Numbered from the stretch's first letter, positions 45,708 through 54,856 are shown. The stretch: 64,000 nucleotides of DNA from Algoriphagus chordae (GCF_003254055.1 NZ_QKZT01000016.1:62001-126000), one strand, 5' to 3'. The notes: generated from the sequence alone by a model not told the origin. Program-made: numbers and translations.

Positions 45708-46916
45708 ATGAGCCTCAAGGGTAAGAAAATCATATTAGGGGTGACAGGTAGCATTGCTGCTTATAAGTCCGCCTTTCTTACTCGTTTATTAGTTAAATCA
45801 GGAGCAGAAGTGCAAATCATTATGAGCGCTTCTGCTTTTGATTTTATTACCCCGCTCACCTTAGCCACTCTTTCCAAAAGACCTGTTTTAAGCCAGTTCC
45901 AAAAGGATGAAACTGGGGCTTGGAATAATCATGTGGAGCTGGGGCTTTGGGCGGATCTACTTTTGATAGCACCTATCTCTGCAAATAGCCTAGCTAAATT
46001 TGCGAATGGGATCTGCGACAATCTACTTTCTGCTGTCTATCTGTCTGCCAGATGTCCAGTGATGCTGGCTCCAGCGATGGACCTAGACATGTATAAGCAT
46101 CCATCTGTTGTATCAAATATTCAAAAGTTAGCCTCCTTCGGTAATGTAATTCTTGACGCCGAATCAGGAGAATTGGCGAGTGGCCTATCTGGTCAAGGCC
46201 GGATGATGGAGCCTGAACATATCCTCTCCAAGCTTGAGGAGTTTTTCACTGCCAAGACAGATTTTTCTGGTAAAAAAGTCTTGATTACCATGGGCCCAAC
46301 GCAAGAGGCGCTAGATCCTGTGAGGTACATCAGCAATCACTCTAGTGGTAAAATGGGTCTTGCATTGGCAAATACATTTCTTTCAAGAGGAGCGGAGGTT
46401 TATATAGTTGCGGGTCCGATATCATTGAAAGTGAACAAGGATGATTTCCATTGGGTAGATGTCAAATCAGCAAAGGAAATGTATGAGGCTGCTTCCAGAA
46501 TTCATGCTCAAATGGATATTTGTGTTTTTGCAGCAGCTGTGTCAGACTACGCTCCAGCGGATGTTTCTCCAGAGAAAATCAAAAAAAGTGATGCCACACT
46601 ATCTCTTTCATTGGTAAAGAACGTGGATATTGCCGCAAGTTTAGGAGCTAAGAAAAAGCCAAACCAAGTACATGTTGGCTTTGCTCTGGAAACTGAGAAT
46701 GAAGCGGAAAATGCGCAAAAGAAGCTTTCAAAGAAGAACTTCGACATAATTGTACTCAATTCAATGAAGGAATCTGGAGCTGGATTTCAGTTGGATACCA
46801 ATAAAGTGCACATTTTTGATGCCGCTGGATTATCGGTGCAATCTGAGCTTGCTCCAAAAAATCAAATAGCTGAACTGATCCTGGATCAAATCAAAAATCT
46901 TCCAGTTTGGGTTTGA
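45708..46916 (+). CDS. coaBC: Bifunctional phosphopantothenoylcysteine decarboxylase / phosphopantothenate-cysteine ligase
   Basis: A 402-residue enzyme of coenzyme A synthesis. The N-terminal CoaC flavoprotein domain (1-180) shows GVTGSIAAYKSA (residues 10-21), WNNHVELGLWADLLLIAPISANSLAKFANGICDNLL with the catalytic His, and CPVMLAPAMD. The C-terminal CoaB domain (about 185-400) has MGPTQEALDPVRYISNHSSGKMG and VFAAAVSDYAPA. It joins cysteine to 4'-phosphopantothenate and then decarboxylates the product. It should be essential. It is followed 157 bp later by the DUF4835 gene. Confidence 0.97.
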   Translation: MSLKGKKIILGVTGSIAAYKSAFLTRLLVKSGAEVQIIMSASAFDFITPLTLATLSKRPVLSQFQKDETGAWNNHVELGLWADLLLIAPISANSLAKFANGICDNLLSAVYLSARCPVMLAPAMDLDMYKHPSVVSNIQKLASFGNVILDAESGELASGLSGQGRMMEPEHILSKLEEFFTAKTDFSGKKVLITMGPTQEALDPVRYISNHSSGKMGLALANTFLSRGAEVYIVAGPISLKVNKDDFHWVDVKSAKEMYEAASRIHAQMDICVFAAAVSDYAPADVSPEKIKKSDATLSLSLVKNVDIAASLGAKKKPNQVHVGFALETENEAENAQKKLSKKNFDIIVLNSMKESGAGFQLDTNKVHIFDAAGLSVQSELAPKNQIAELILDQIKNLPVWV

Positions 46917-47073
46917 ACCTAGATATTTCATTATTTTTAAGTCTATGAAATTGAGCAAGTCCAAAGCAACAGGTGGAGAGATGAATAGTCGTTTGCGAGA
47001 TTCTCCCGACTTAATCCCGATAGCTGTATGGGAGCGAAAGGCTATGGGCCCATTGCATGGTAGATTCAGGCAC

Positions 47074-47976
47074 ATGAAAAAGGCACTTTTCTTATTATTC
47101 TTCCTGTGCTATTCCTTTCTGAGCTTCTCGCAAGAGCTGAACTTTACGGTGACCATCAATAGCGAGCGAGCACGAATTCAGAATACTGATATATTTAGTC
47201 AAATGAAGACCAGTTTTGAGCAATTTCTCAATGGTAGATCCTGGACTACCGATGAATTTCGTCCTGAAGAAAGAATCAAGGGGAATTTGCTAATTACGAT
47301 CAATGATGTGCCACAGGTTGGGACTTATAATGCAACTGTGCAGATCCAGACTGTGAGACCTGTTTATGGTACAAATTATGAAAGCTTACTCTTCAATTTT
47401 GCCGATAGGAACTGGAGTTTTAACTATATAGAATCTCAGCCTTTGGAATTCAACAGGTTTACATATTTGAATAACATAAGTTCCTTGCTGGCATTTTATG
47501 CGCAGATCGCATTGGGTTTGGATTACGATTCCTACGAAAGTCGTGGAGGCTCTGATTTCTTTGCTGCAGCCAATGATATCGTCAACAATGCGCAGCAATC
47601 TGGACGTCCTGGATGGGCGCAGAGCACCTCAGATCGCCGAAATCGATATGCCTTAAATAATGACATTTATATTTCTTCGGTATTCTCTGTCATTCGTGAT
47701 GCCTATTATTTGTATCATCGTCAGGGAATGGATATTCTTTTGATTCGTCCAGAAGAAGCATATGGTAATATTCTCGAAGCACTGAAGATTTTGGCAGAAG
47801 CAAATAAAACTCAGCCAAATGGGATATTCACTATTTCATTTATGGACGCCAAAAGTGATGAGCTTGCCGCAGTTTTGAAAAATGCTTCTTTGGAGATCCG
47901 GACAGAAGCTGTCGAATTATTACTGGAAGTTGATCCGAATAATGCGAGAAAGTACAATGAGCTACTGAAAAGCTAA
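47074..47976 (+). CDS. DUF4835 family secreted protein
   Basis: A 300-residue protein with a signal peptide (residues 1-20, cleavage near SFSQ). It fits DUF4835, a family restricted to Bacteroidota and found next to coaBC and recN: ELNFTVTINSERARIQNTDIFSQMKTSFEQFLNGRSWT near the start, TVQIQTVRPVYG, LLAFYAQIALGLDYDSY, and RYALNNDIYISSVFSVIRDAYYLYHRQGMD. The frame is open from 46945, but the ATG at 47074 gives the right signal peptide. The protein may act in the periplasm; function unknown. Confidence 0.9.
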   Translation: MKKALFLLFFLCYSFLSFSQELNFTVTINSERARIQNTDIFSQMKTSFEQFLNGRSWTTDEFRPEERIKGNLLITINDVPQVGTYNATVQIQTVRPVYGTNYESLLFNFADRNWSFNYIESQPLEFNRFTYLNNISSLLAFYAQIALGLDYDSYESRGGSDFFAAANDIVNNAQQSGRPGWAQSTSDRRNRYALNNDIYISSVFSVIRDAYYLYHRQGMDILLIRPEEAYGNILEALKILAEANKTQPNGIFTISFMDAKSDELAAVLKNASLEIRTEAVELLLEVDPNNARKYNELLKS

Positions 47977-47987
47977 GCTCGATTTTT

Positions 47988-47995
47988 TAGTTTTG
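47988..47995 (+). promoter_or_regulatory. Bacteroidota -7 box for recN
   Basis: TAGTTTTG, 20 bp before the recN ATG at 48016. No clear -33 TTTG was seen. Confidence 0.45.
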
Positions 47996-48015
47996 CCCAA
48001 ACGAAATCTTTACCC

Positions 48016-49668
48016 ATGCTCAAATCCCTTAGCATTTCTAATTATGCTCTGATCGACCAACTGCATATGCAGCCTAGTTCAGGACTCAGTATGATTACCG
48101 GCGAAACTGGCGCGGGGAAATCCATTATGCTTGGTGCTGTCGGCTTGCTTTTGGGCAATAGATCGGATACCAAGGCTTTGCTGCATGAAGATAGAAAGTG
48201 CGTCATCGAAGGCGTTTTTGATGTGGCTAATTATGGTTTAAAAGAGTTCTTTGACCAGGCTGAGTTAGATTACGAAGCTACTTGCATCATACGAAGAGAG
48301 ATTAGCCCAGCCGGAAAATCCCGTTCCTTTGTGAATGATACCCCTGTGCTTTTAGACGCTTTGAAGACATTGGGAGGATTTTTGATGGATGTTCATTCGC
48401 AGCATGACACGCTTCAGTTGGGAGAAGGAAGCTATCAACTTCGCTTGATAGATGCATTTGCGCAGACACAGCAGGAAATCAAAAATTATAAAGCAGATTT
48501 CAAAACTTTTCGACAGACACAAAAGACTTTTGATGAGCTCAGTAAAAGAGCAGTAGAATTACAAAAAGAAGCTGATTTTAATCAATTTCAATTAGAGGAG
48601 CTGAGTGTTTTGGGCTTGAAGGCAAACGAACAAGAGGAGCTGGAATCCACACAGGAGATTCTTGAGAATGCTGAAGAAATCAATTTGAAGATCAATGAAA
48701 TGCTTAATCTTTTCCAAGATGAGCAATTTGGGATCAGTCATGGTATGGCACAAATTCAGCATGGTATGCAATCTTTGGAGCGCTTGGCACATGTGTTTGC
48801 TGCCTTGAAGGAGCGTTTTCAGGCAGTGAATATTGAGTTGAAAGATATAGAGGAAAGTCTGGCAGATGAAGGAAGTAGGGTGGAAGTTGACTTTGAGCGA
48901 TTGGATGAAATCAGAGATCGACTTAGTAAAATCTATCAACTTCAGAAAAAGCATGGGCTGGCTTCTGTGGAAGAGCTGATGGACTTGGAAAAGGACTTGG
49001 CGGATAAAGTTTTCCAAGTTCAGAATCTGGATGAAACGCTTTCCAAAGCGAAACAAGAGCTTGATGAAAGTAGGACAAAAGTGACCGATTCAGGCAAGCT
49101 GCTACGCAAGAAAAGACAAGGAAGCTTCAAAGATTTCCAGAGTTCTTTAGAAAAATTGCTTGCTGGATTAGGCATGGAGAATTCCAAGGTAGTGATGGAG
49201 CACAAAGCTATTGAACCAGCTGCTAATGGCATGGACGAAATCGAATTGCTTTTTTCTGCAAACAAAGGCTCGGCGCCTCAACCCTTGAAAAAAGTAGCCT
49301 CTGGAGGCGAATTTTCTAGGTTGCTTTTTGCCATCAAATACCTAATGGCAGATAAAATGGCTATGCCTACGTTGATTTTTGATGAGATTGATACAGGGAT
49401 CTCTGGAGAAGTTGCCTTGAAGATGGTAGGGATGATGCAGGATATTTCGAAAAAACATCAGGTGATCTGCATCACACATTTGCCGCAGGTTGCAGGGCAG
49501 GGAGATCTACATTATTATGTTTACAAGGATAATTCTTTGGCGAAGACAGTCAGTAAAATCAAGCTGCTGGATGAAGAAGAACGGGTGTTGGAGTTGGCAA
49601 AAATGATCTCCGGGGCCTCACCATCTGCATCTGCGATAGAAAGTGCAAAAGAGTTGCTACGTCGGTAA
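48016..49668 (+). CDS. recN: DNA repair protein RecN
   Basis: A 550-residue SMC-like ATPase that helps repair double-strand breaks. The Walker A motif GETGAGKS lies at about residues 29-36. A central coiled coil (about 150-370) is rich in Glu/Lys/Leu. The C-terminal part has the signature KVASGGEFSRLLFAIKYL (about 428-445), the Walker B LIFDEIDTGISGEV (about 455-468) and the late VICITHLPQVA switch. Length is normal for RecN. It acts on DNA in the cytoplasm. It follows DUF4835 by 39 bp. Confidence 0.96.
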   Translation: MLKSLSISNYALIDQLHMQPSSGLSMITGETGAGKSIMLGAVGLLLGNRSDTKALLHEDRKCVIEGVFDVANYGLKEFFDQAELDYEATCIIRREISPAGKSRSFVNDTPVLLDALKTLGGFLMDVHSQHDTLQLGEGSYQLRLIDAFAQTQQEIKNYKADFKTFRQTQKTFDELSKRAVELQKEADFNQFQLEELSVLGLKANEQEELESTQEILENAEEINLKINEMLNLFQDEQFGISHGMAQIQHGMQSLERLAHVFAALKERFQAVNIELKDIEESLADEGSRVEVDFERLDEIRDRLSKIYQLQKKHGLASVEELMDLEKDLADKVFQVQNLDETLSKAKQELDESRTKVTDSGKLLRKKRQGSFKDFQSSLEKLLAGLGMENSKVVMEHKAIEPAANGMDEIELLFSANKGSAPQPLKKVASGGEFSRLLFAIKYLMADKMAMPTLIFDEIDTGISGEVALKMVGMMQDISKKHQVICITHLPQVAGQGDLHYYVYKDNSLAKTVSKIKLLDEEERVLELAKMISGASPSASAIESAKELLRR

Positions 49669-49693
49669 TTCGTGCATTACATCAATTTAGGGG

Positions 49694-49721
49694 CTTGAAT
49701 GATTATTTTTTCCTATTTTTG
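49694..49721 (+). promoter_or_regulatory. Promoter of fabI (TTG-17-TATTTTTG)
   Basis: TTG at 49694-49696 and TATTTTTG at 49714-49721, 32 bp before the ATG at 49754. The -7 box fits well; the -33 box is partial. Confidence 0.5.
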
Positions 49722-49753
49722 GGCAATATTTTTGAAAATAACCCCCGAGCTAT

Positions 49754-50569
49754 ATGCCAGATAATTTGCTAAAAGGAAAACTGGGAATCATTACCGGTGC
49801 TCTTGACGAGAACTCAATTGCGTGGAAAACAGCGCTTAAAGCTAAAGAGCAAGGAGCAAGATTTGTATTGACCAATGCTCCTATCGCCATGCGTATGGGC
49901 GCTATCAATGACCTTGCAAAGGAATGTGATACCATTGTAATCCCTGCAGATGCTACCAGCACCGAAGATATCGAGAAACTCTATGCAGAAGCCAAAGAGT
50001 ATCTTGGAGGAAATTTTGACTTTATTTTGCATTCCATAGGGATGTCGCCAAATATCAGGAAAGGAAGATCGTATGGTGATCTGAATTATGATTGGGCAAT
50101 GAAATCATATGATGTATCTGCTGTGTCTTTTCATAAGATGATGCAGGTAGCTGAGCAGAAAGATGTGATGAACGAGTGGGGATCTATCGTAGGCCTTTCT
50201 TATATCGCTGCACAGCAAGTTTTTCCTTTTTACACAGACATGGCCGATGCAAAAGCTTTGCTTGAAAGCATTGCTCGTGGATATGGTTATAGATTTGGAA
50301 AACTGAAAAAAGTAAGGGTAAACACAATTTCTCAGTCTCCTACCAAAACTACGGCAGGTACAGGAATTGGCGGATTTGATTCCTTTTACAACTTTGCAGA
50401 CGCGCTTTCTCCTTTGGGTAACGCATCAGCAGAGGCTTGTGCAGAATATATCGTCACGATGTTTTCCGACTACACTAGATTAGTAACTATGCAAAACCTC
50501 TTTCATGATGGAGGATATTCCTTTACAGGGGTCTCTGAAGAGATCATGGAGAAGTTTAAAGATTTGTAA
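49754..50569 (+). CDS. fabI: Enoyl-ACP reductase (FabI)
   Basis: A 271-residue NADH-dependent reductase that completes each fatty-acid elongation round. The FabI-type cofactor motif is GIITGALDENSIAW (about 9-22). The catalytic Tyr and Lys lie in YTDMADAK (Tyr-x6-Lys, about 157-164), and the C-terminal GGYSFTGV segment is conserved. It is cytoplasmic and part of type II fatty acid synthesis. A terminator 25 bp downstream ends the transcript. Confidence 0.96.
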   Translation: MPDNLLKGKLGIITGALDENSIAWKTALKAKEQGARFVLTNAPIAMRMGAINDLAKECDTIVIPADATSTEDIEKLYAEAKEYLGGNFDFILHSIGMSPNIRKGRSYGDLNYDWAMKSYDVSAVSFHKMMQVAEQKDVMNEWGSIVGLSYIAAQQVFPFYTDMADAKALLESIARGYGYRFGKLKKVRVNTISQSPTKTTAGTGIGGFDSFYNFADALSPLGNASAEACAEYIVTMFSDYTRLVTMQNLFHDGGYSFTGVSEEIMEKFKDL

Positions 50570-50593
50570 TAACCACCAACAATCCTTGAAAAT

Positions 50594-50622
50594 GCCCTTT
50601 GGAAATCCCTTAGGGCTTTTTT
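50594..50622 (+). terminator. Rho-independent terminator of fabI
   Basis: Stem GCCCT / AGGGC closing a loop of about 13 bases, followed by six T. It lies 25 bp after the fabI stop. Confidence 0.75.
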
Positions 50623-50702
50623 GTGTCTACTATTCATCCTGTTTCGGTTTTTTGTTGTGACTTTTTGGCTTAACTTATTGGACTGAAAAAAGACCCCACT
50701 GT

Positions 50703-52292
50703 ATGAAAAAAAGACTTTTACTCCTTGCCATTTTTGGCTTTTTCCTTTCCTTTTCTTCTTTTTCCCAAATAGAATCTGCTCCAGACCGAGATGAAGGAGA
50801 CGGGCAATATGGACGGCTAATATTGAGAGGAGTGATTCTGATAGATGGTACTGGCGCGCCTCCCGTAGGTCCAGTGGATATAGTAGTGGAGAATAATAGA
50901 ATTGCCCAAATTCAGGTGGTAGGCTATCCAGGGATGCCGATTAATGAAAATCGCAGACCAAAAGCTGGTCCAGATGATAAGGTCTATGAATTGGAAGGTC
51001 ACTATTTACTTCCTGGATTTGTGGATTCTCATGGGCACATCGGTGGTCGTGGACAAGGAACTCCTGCTGAATATGTATATAAGCTTTGGATGGCACATGG
51101 AATCACGACGATTCGTGACCCTTCCGCGGGCAATGGTCTGGATTGGGTGCTGGATCAAAAGAAAAGATCCGCTGCAAATGAAATTACTGCGCCTAGGATT
51201 TTGGCTTACACCAGTTTTGGACAAGGAGCAAAAGCCCCAATTACCAATGCTGAGCAAGCAAAAGCTTGGGTAAATGAGAACGCTAATAGAGGTGCAGATG
51301 GGATTAAGTTTTTTGGAGCTAATCCAGATGTGATGGAAGCTGCGATATCCGAAAACAAAAGAATTGGACTTCGCTCTGCCATGCACCATCAGCAGTTGGA
51401 TGTGGCTAGATGGAATGTGATGAATTCTGCCAGAGCAGGATTGACTTCCATGGAACATTGGTACGGATTGCCTGAAGCACTTTTCGAAGATCGCACCATT
51501 CAGGATTTTAGATTGGATTACAATTATCAGAATGAGCAGCATCGTTTTGGTGAAGCAGGTAAGCTGTGGAAGCAAGCTGCACAGCCAGGTTCTGAGCATT
51601 GGAATGCTGTGATGAATGAATTGCTAGCATTGGATTTCACCCTTGATCCAACTTTTAATATCTATGAAGCTAATCGCGACATGATGCGAGCCCGTACGGC
51701 TGAGTGGCATGAGGTGTATACACTCCCTTCACTCTGGAGATTCTACGCCCCTAGTCGGCAGTCTCACGGTTCGTATTGGTTTGACTGGACTACCGAAGAA
51801 GAAGTGCAGTGGAAGGAGAATTATAAGCTATGGATGACTTTCGTCAATGAGTACAAAAACAAGGGAGGACGAGTGACTGCAGGATCTGATTCTGGCTTTA
51901 TCTATCAACTCTATGGTTTTGCTTATATCCGTGAACTGGAATTGCTCAGAGAGGCTGGCTTTCATCCTTTGGAAGTGCTCCGTTCGGCTACACTTTATGG
52001 AGCGGAGTTGCTGGGAATGGAAAAGGAGATCGGCTCTGTAGAAGTTGGGAAATTGGCAGACTTTGTCATTCTTGAAGAGAATCCACTGCAAAACCTAAAA
52101 GTCCTGTACGGCACAGGAGCCATCAGAATAGATGAGAATAATAAACCAATACGAGTAGGTGGCGTAAAGTACACCGTGAAGGATGGAATAGTCTATGATG
52201 CTAAAAAGCTTCTGGAGGATGTAAAAGTGATGGTGGAGAAGAAAAAGGTGGAAGAAGGATTTGTAATCACCCAGCCTGGACTGGATTGGTAA
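50703..52292 (+). CDS. Secreted amidohydrolase
   Basis: A 529-residue exported enzyme of the metal-dependent amidohydrolase superfamily. Signal peptide (1-22, cleavage near SFSQ). Then GVILIDGTGAPPVGPVDIVVENNRI (about 41-65), the first metal ligands in PGFVDSHGHIGGRG (about 103-116), a Lys-containing strand GADGIKFFGA, later His residues near MHHQQLD, and the metal Asp in TAGSDSGF (about 396-403). LGMEKEIGSVEVGKLADFVIL near the C-terminus is typical of imidazolonepropionase-type members. The substrate is unknown; it probably hydrolyses an amide or dipeptide in the periplasm. It stands alone. Confidence 0.9.
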   Translation: MKKRLLLLAIFGFFLSFSSFSQIESAPDRDEGDGQYGRLILRGVILIDGTGAPPVGPVDIVVENNRIAQIQVVGYPGMPINENRRPKAGPDDKVYELEGHYLLPGFVDSHGHIGGRGQGTPAEYVYKLWMAHGITTIRDPSAGNGLDWVLDQKKRSAANEITAPRILAYTSFGQGAKAPITNAEQAKAWVNENANRGADGIKFFGANPDVMEAAISENKRIGLRSAMHHQQLDVARWNVMNSARAGLTSMEHWYGLPEALFEDRTIQDFRLDYNYQNEQHRFGEAGKLWKQAAQPGSEHWNAVMNELLALDFTLDPTFNIYEANRDMMRARTAEWHEVYTLPSLWRFYAPSRQSHGSYWFDWTTEEEVQWKENYKLWMTFVNEYKNKGGRVTAGSDSGFIYQLYGFAYIRELELLREAGFHPLEVLRSATLYGAELLGMEKEIGSVEVGKLADFVILEENPLQNLKVLYGTGAIRIDENNKPIRVGGVKYTVKDGIVYDAKKLLEDVKVMVEKKKVEEGFVITQPGLDW

Positions 52293-52367
52293 GCATAAAT
52301 TGAATTTAGCATAAAGTTTTTCAGGTTGAATTCTTTTTAAACTGAAAACTCAAAAATTAGGAATAGA

Positions 52368-53168
52368 ATGCCTCAGATCAATGTAAATGGAGTTGATATT
52401 TTCTACACAGATCAAGGAAATGGAGAAGAAACAATCATTTTTTCTCATGGTTTACTTTGGAGTCATCAGATGTTCTCAGATCAGGTCGAATTCCTTCAGA
52501 CCCGATTTCGTGTGATTGCCTATGATCATAGAGGACAGGGGCAAAGTGAGGTGACAGGGCCATTTGATATGGACACGCTCGAAGAGGATACCGCTGCCTT
52601 GATCAAAGAATTGTGCGAGGGGCCAGTGCATTTTGCTGGGCTATCGATGGGAGGCTTTGTTGGGATGAGACTTGCCGCCAGACATCCAGACTTGATCAAG
52701 AGCCTGATTTTATTGGAGACTTCGGCAAATGCTGAGCCAGTTGAAAATCTGCCCAAATACAAAACATTAAATGGCATAGTAAAATGGTTTGGTTTAATTC
52801 CGCCAGTTGCCAATAAGGTAATGAAGATCATGTTTGCCGAAAGTTGGCTCAGTGATCCGATAAATGCAGAGAAAATTGACTACTGGAAATCTAAATTGAA
52901 ATCAAATAAGAAAAACATTACGGGAGCAGTAGAAGGAGTGATATATAGAAAGGGTATTGAAAATGAATTGGGGTATATCAGTTGTCCAACCATGATCATA
53001 GTAGGAGACGAAGATGTGGCGACTACTCCTGTGAAAGCAAAGTTTATACAGATGGGAATAGCAAAGTCCAAATTGCACCGGGTTCCAGGCGCTGGTCATA
53101 GCAGTTGTATAGAGAAGCCCAAAGAAATCAACCGACTCATTGGAGATTGGTTGATTGAGCAGAGTTGA
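52368..53168 (+). CDS. Alpha/beta-fold hydrolase
   Basis: A 266-residue cytoplasmic hydrolase. The oxyanion start is FSHGLLWSH (about 25-33), the nucleophile elbow is GLSMGG (Ser about 95), the acidic residue is in VGDEDVATTP (about 213-222), and the catalytic His is in PGAGHSSCIEKP (about 244-255). It resembles esterases and 3-oxoadipate enol-lactonase-type enzymes. Substrate not deducible. It lies 75 bp after the amidohydrolase and may share its transcript. Confidence 0.92.
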   Translation: MPQINVNGVDIFYTDQGNGEETIIFSHGLLWSHQMFSDQVEFLQTRFRVIAYDHRGQGQSEVTGPFDMDTLEEDTAALIKELCEGPVHFAGLSMGGFVGMRLAARHPDLIKSLILLETSANAEPVENLPKYKTLNGIVKWFGLIPPVANKVMKIMFAESWLSDPINAEKIDYWKSKLKSNKKNITGAVEGVIYRKGIENELGYISCPTMIIVGDEDVATTPVKAKFIQMGIAKSKLHRVPGAGHSSCIEKPKEINRLIGDWLIEQS

Positions 53169-53270
53169 TTCTTCTATTTCTAATTATTTTTTCAAATGCC
53201 AAGGCCTCATTTATGGCCTTTTTCCAATTATTGCAATAAAGTTTTCATCCTCAGAAACCTTATGCTATAT

Positions 53271-53290
53271 TTAAATGTATGTACATTAAA
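53271..53290. promoter_or_regulatory. Palindrome upstream of the MarR gene
   Basis: TTAAATGTATGTACATTAAA, with arms ATGTA / TACAT around TG, 17 bp before the chosen MarR start. Size and AT-rich symmetry suit a MarR dimer, so autoregulation is likely. Confidence 0.5.
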
Positions 53291-53306
53291 TACAGCGACA
53301 AAAGAT

Positions 53307-53759
53307 ATGGGAAGCCTAGAAGAAGCAATCAAGCAAAAGGAGTTCAAAGATCCTTATAACAAATTGGTGGTCAATTTACTGTATACACATAGTTATTTGG
53401 TCTCGGCACAGAATGGTATTTTGAAGCCTTTTGACTTATCTCCCGAGCAGTACAATGTGCTCAGGATTTTGAGGGGGCAGAATGGAGTTCCTACGACGGT
53501 GTCTTCCATTCAACAGCGAATGCTAAACAAGATGTCGAATGCTAGTCGTTTGATAGATAAGTTGAAGGCTAAACAGCTATTGGCAAGAAATGAATGCCCA
53601 AATGACCGTCGTCAAGTAGATATTTTGATTACAGAAAAGGGCTTACAGCTTTTGAATGATCTGCAATCTTCTATGGAAGGCTTCAATACCCAAGTGCTCA
53701 ATTTGGATGAAGAAGAAGTGGGCTTGATGAATACCCTTCTAGATAAATTAAGAGGATAA
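53307..53759 (+). CDS. MarR family transcriptional regulator
   Basis: A 150-residue winged-helix regulator. Helix region QYNVLRILRGQNGVPTTVSSIQQRMLNKMSNASRLIDKLKAKQLLAR (about 49-94) holds the HTH and wing, followed by NDRRQVDILITEKGLQLL, the MarR wing and dimer helix. The frame is open from 53196, but the ATG at 53307 starts the conserved part and leaves the palindrome at 53271-53290 upstream. MarR proteins often respond to phenolics or oxidants; the inducer here is unknown. The neighbouring gene on the other strand is DUF6265. Confidence 0.9.
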   Translation: MGSLEEAIKQKEFKDPYNKLVVNLLYTHSYLVSAQNGILKPFDLSPEQYNVLRILRGQNGVPTTVSSIQQRMLNKMSNASRLIDKLKAKQLLARNECPNDRRQVDILITEKGLQLLNDLQSSMEGFNTQVLNLDEEEVGLMNTLLDKLRG

Positions 53760-53781
53760 AATAGGTGATGGAGCGAAAATT

Positions 53782-54276
53782 CTAAAACTCCTTTTTCACA
53801 TATTTCAATTCTTCGATCGTCCTTTCGCCATTTTCCGTAAGAGCAAGCCAAAGCCTAATTTCATCAGCTTCCCTTTTCATGGTTAATCCATGGAAATAAA
53901 CTGTATTCTCAGCAGTTTCTACTAATCGAAATGTTGTCCATTCCTCCTTTTCCTCCCAAGGAGAAAGATCAGGGTTGAAGTGTTTGAGTTTCAAAGAGAA
54001 AGTTTCGCCCTCTTGGACGATGTTCATGAATTCGGAAAAAATAAGCTTCCCTTCGCTCCAAAAGCGAAATGTACCAATCATATTTCCATCTACTGCAGGC
54101 ATCCAAACTTCCTCGCATTCTCCACCGAATCCCGTTCCTACCCAAAAACCTTCCAGCCAGTCCAACTCAGAAACATTTCCTTTGCCAGCTTCCTGATTTT
54201 TTTCGAGTTGTTTTACCTGAGAAAAAGCGATGAAATAGATGAGGAATAAGAGAGATGATAATAGTGACTTTTTCAT
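53782..54276 (-). CDS. DUF6265 family secreted protein
   Basis: A 164-residue protein with a signal peptide (1-19, cleavage near AFSQ). The DUF6265 core begins LDWLEGFWVGTGFGGECEEVWMPAVDGNMIGTFRFW (about 38-73) and continues with FSLKLKHFNPDL. It is probably a small beta-barrel in the periplasm. Role unknown. It converges with the MarR gene 22 bp away. Confidence 0.85.
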   Translation of the reverse strand: MKKSLLSSLLFLIYFIAFSQVKQLEKNQEAGKGNVSELDWLEGFWVGTGFGGECEEVWMPAVDGNMIGTFRFWSEGKLIFSEFMNIVQEGETFSLKLKHFNPDLSPWEEKEEWTTFRLVETAENTVYFHGLTMKREADEIRLWLALTENGERTIEELKYVKKEF

Positions 54277-54387
54277 AATTGGCGGATTAAGACTCCATAA
54301 ATTTATATAAATCTTGAAGACTGCAATGGTAAGGGCAATATATTGCTATGTGCAGGTTCTGGAGAAGCAGGGTAACTTTATATAATT

Positions 54388-54432
54388 GTGCTCTCTGCGC
54401 AAACCTCTGTGTTCACCGCGGTTAAAACACTA
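54388..54432. repeat. Intergenic repeat of the 'CTCTGTGTTCACCGCGG' type
   Basis: The string CTCTGCGCAAACCTCTGTGTT followed by CACCGCGGTTAAA resembles an intergenic repeat I have seen in many Bacteroidota. Only one copy lies in this window, so the repeat nature rests on memory. Confidence 0.4.
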
Positions 54433-54747
54433 TCACGCATCATGTCTCTTTGGAATCTCTGGATTGATGAAAGTAAATCCACGAGCTTCGTCGCCTTCAA
54501 AAAAATCAATCTGCATTCCCATCAGAAACATGTAATGCTTTTTTTCAATCAGAACGGGGATACCCGCTATTTCAAATTGTTGATCATCGGGTTTTGGTTT
54601 ATCAAAACCCAAGGCATAAGACATTCCGCCACATCCACCACCTTTCACACCCACACGTAGCTGATATTCAGTCGGGATGTTTTTTGTAGTCATGATATTT
54701 TTGATCTCGTGTTCGGCTTTTTCGGTGATCTTAATTGGCGCTATCAT
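54433..54747 (-). CDS. HesB/IscA-like Fe-S assembly protein lacking the C-terminal CGCG
   Basis: A 104-residue protein of the A-type Fe-S carrier fold: LRVGVKGGGCGGMSYALGFD (about 30-49) with the first conserved Cys at residue 39. The C-terminal pair usually seen as CGCG is absent; the chain ends GFTFINPEIPKRHDA. A carrier normally uses three Cys, so this variant may bind its cluster differently or act as a scaffold. The start at 54747 (MIAPIKI) is chosen because the open extension to 54816 runs toward a palindrome. A perfect 18-bp palindrome lies 38 bp upstream of the start. Confidence 0.88.
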   Translation of the reverse strand: MIAPIKITEKAEHEIKNIMTTKNIPTEYQLRVGVKGGGCGGMSYALGFDKPKPDDQQFEIAGIPVLIEKKHYMFLMGMQIDFFEGDEARGFTFINPEIPKRHDA

Positions 54748-54784
54748 GTGGGAGAAATGTTTTTGGCAGGGAATTGGTTCGTAA

Positions 54785-54802
54785 GAATGTAAATTTACAT
54801 TC
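54785..54802. promoter_or_regulatory. Perfect 18-bp palindrome between divergent genes
   Basis: GAATGTAAATTTACATTC is a perfect inverted repeat between the IscA-like gene (minus, start 54747) and the gene at 54857 (plus). Such symmetry fits a dimeric regulator acting on both. Confidence 0.55.
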
Positions 54803-54856
54803 CTCGGAGTTTTCAAATGGGGATAATTTGTGCAAATTCGAGTTTAATCCCCAAAA

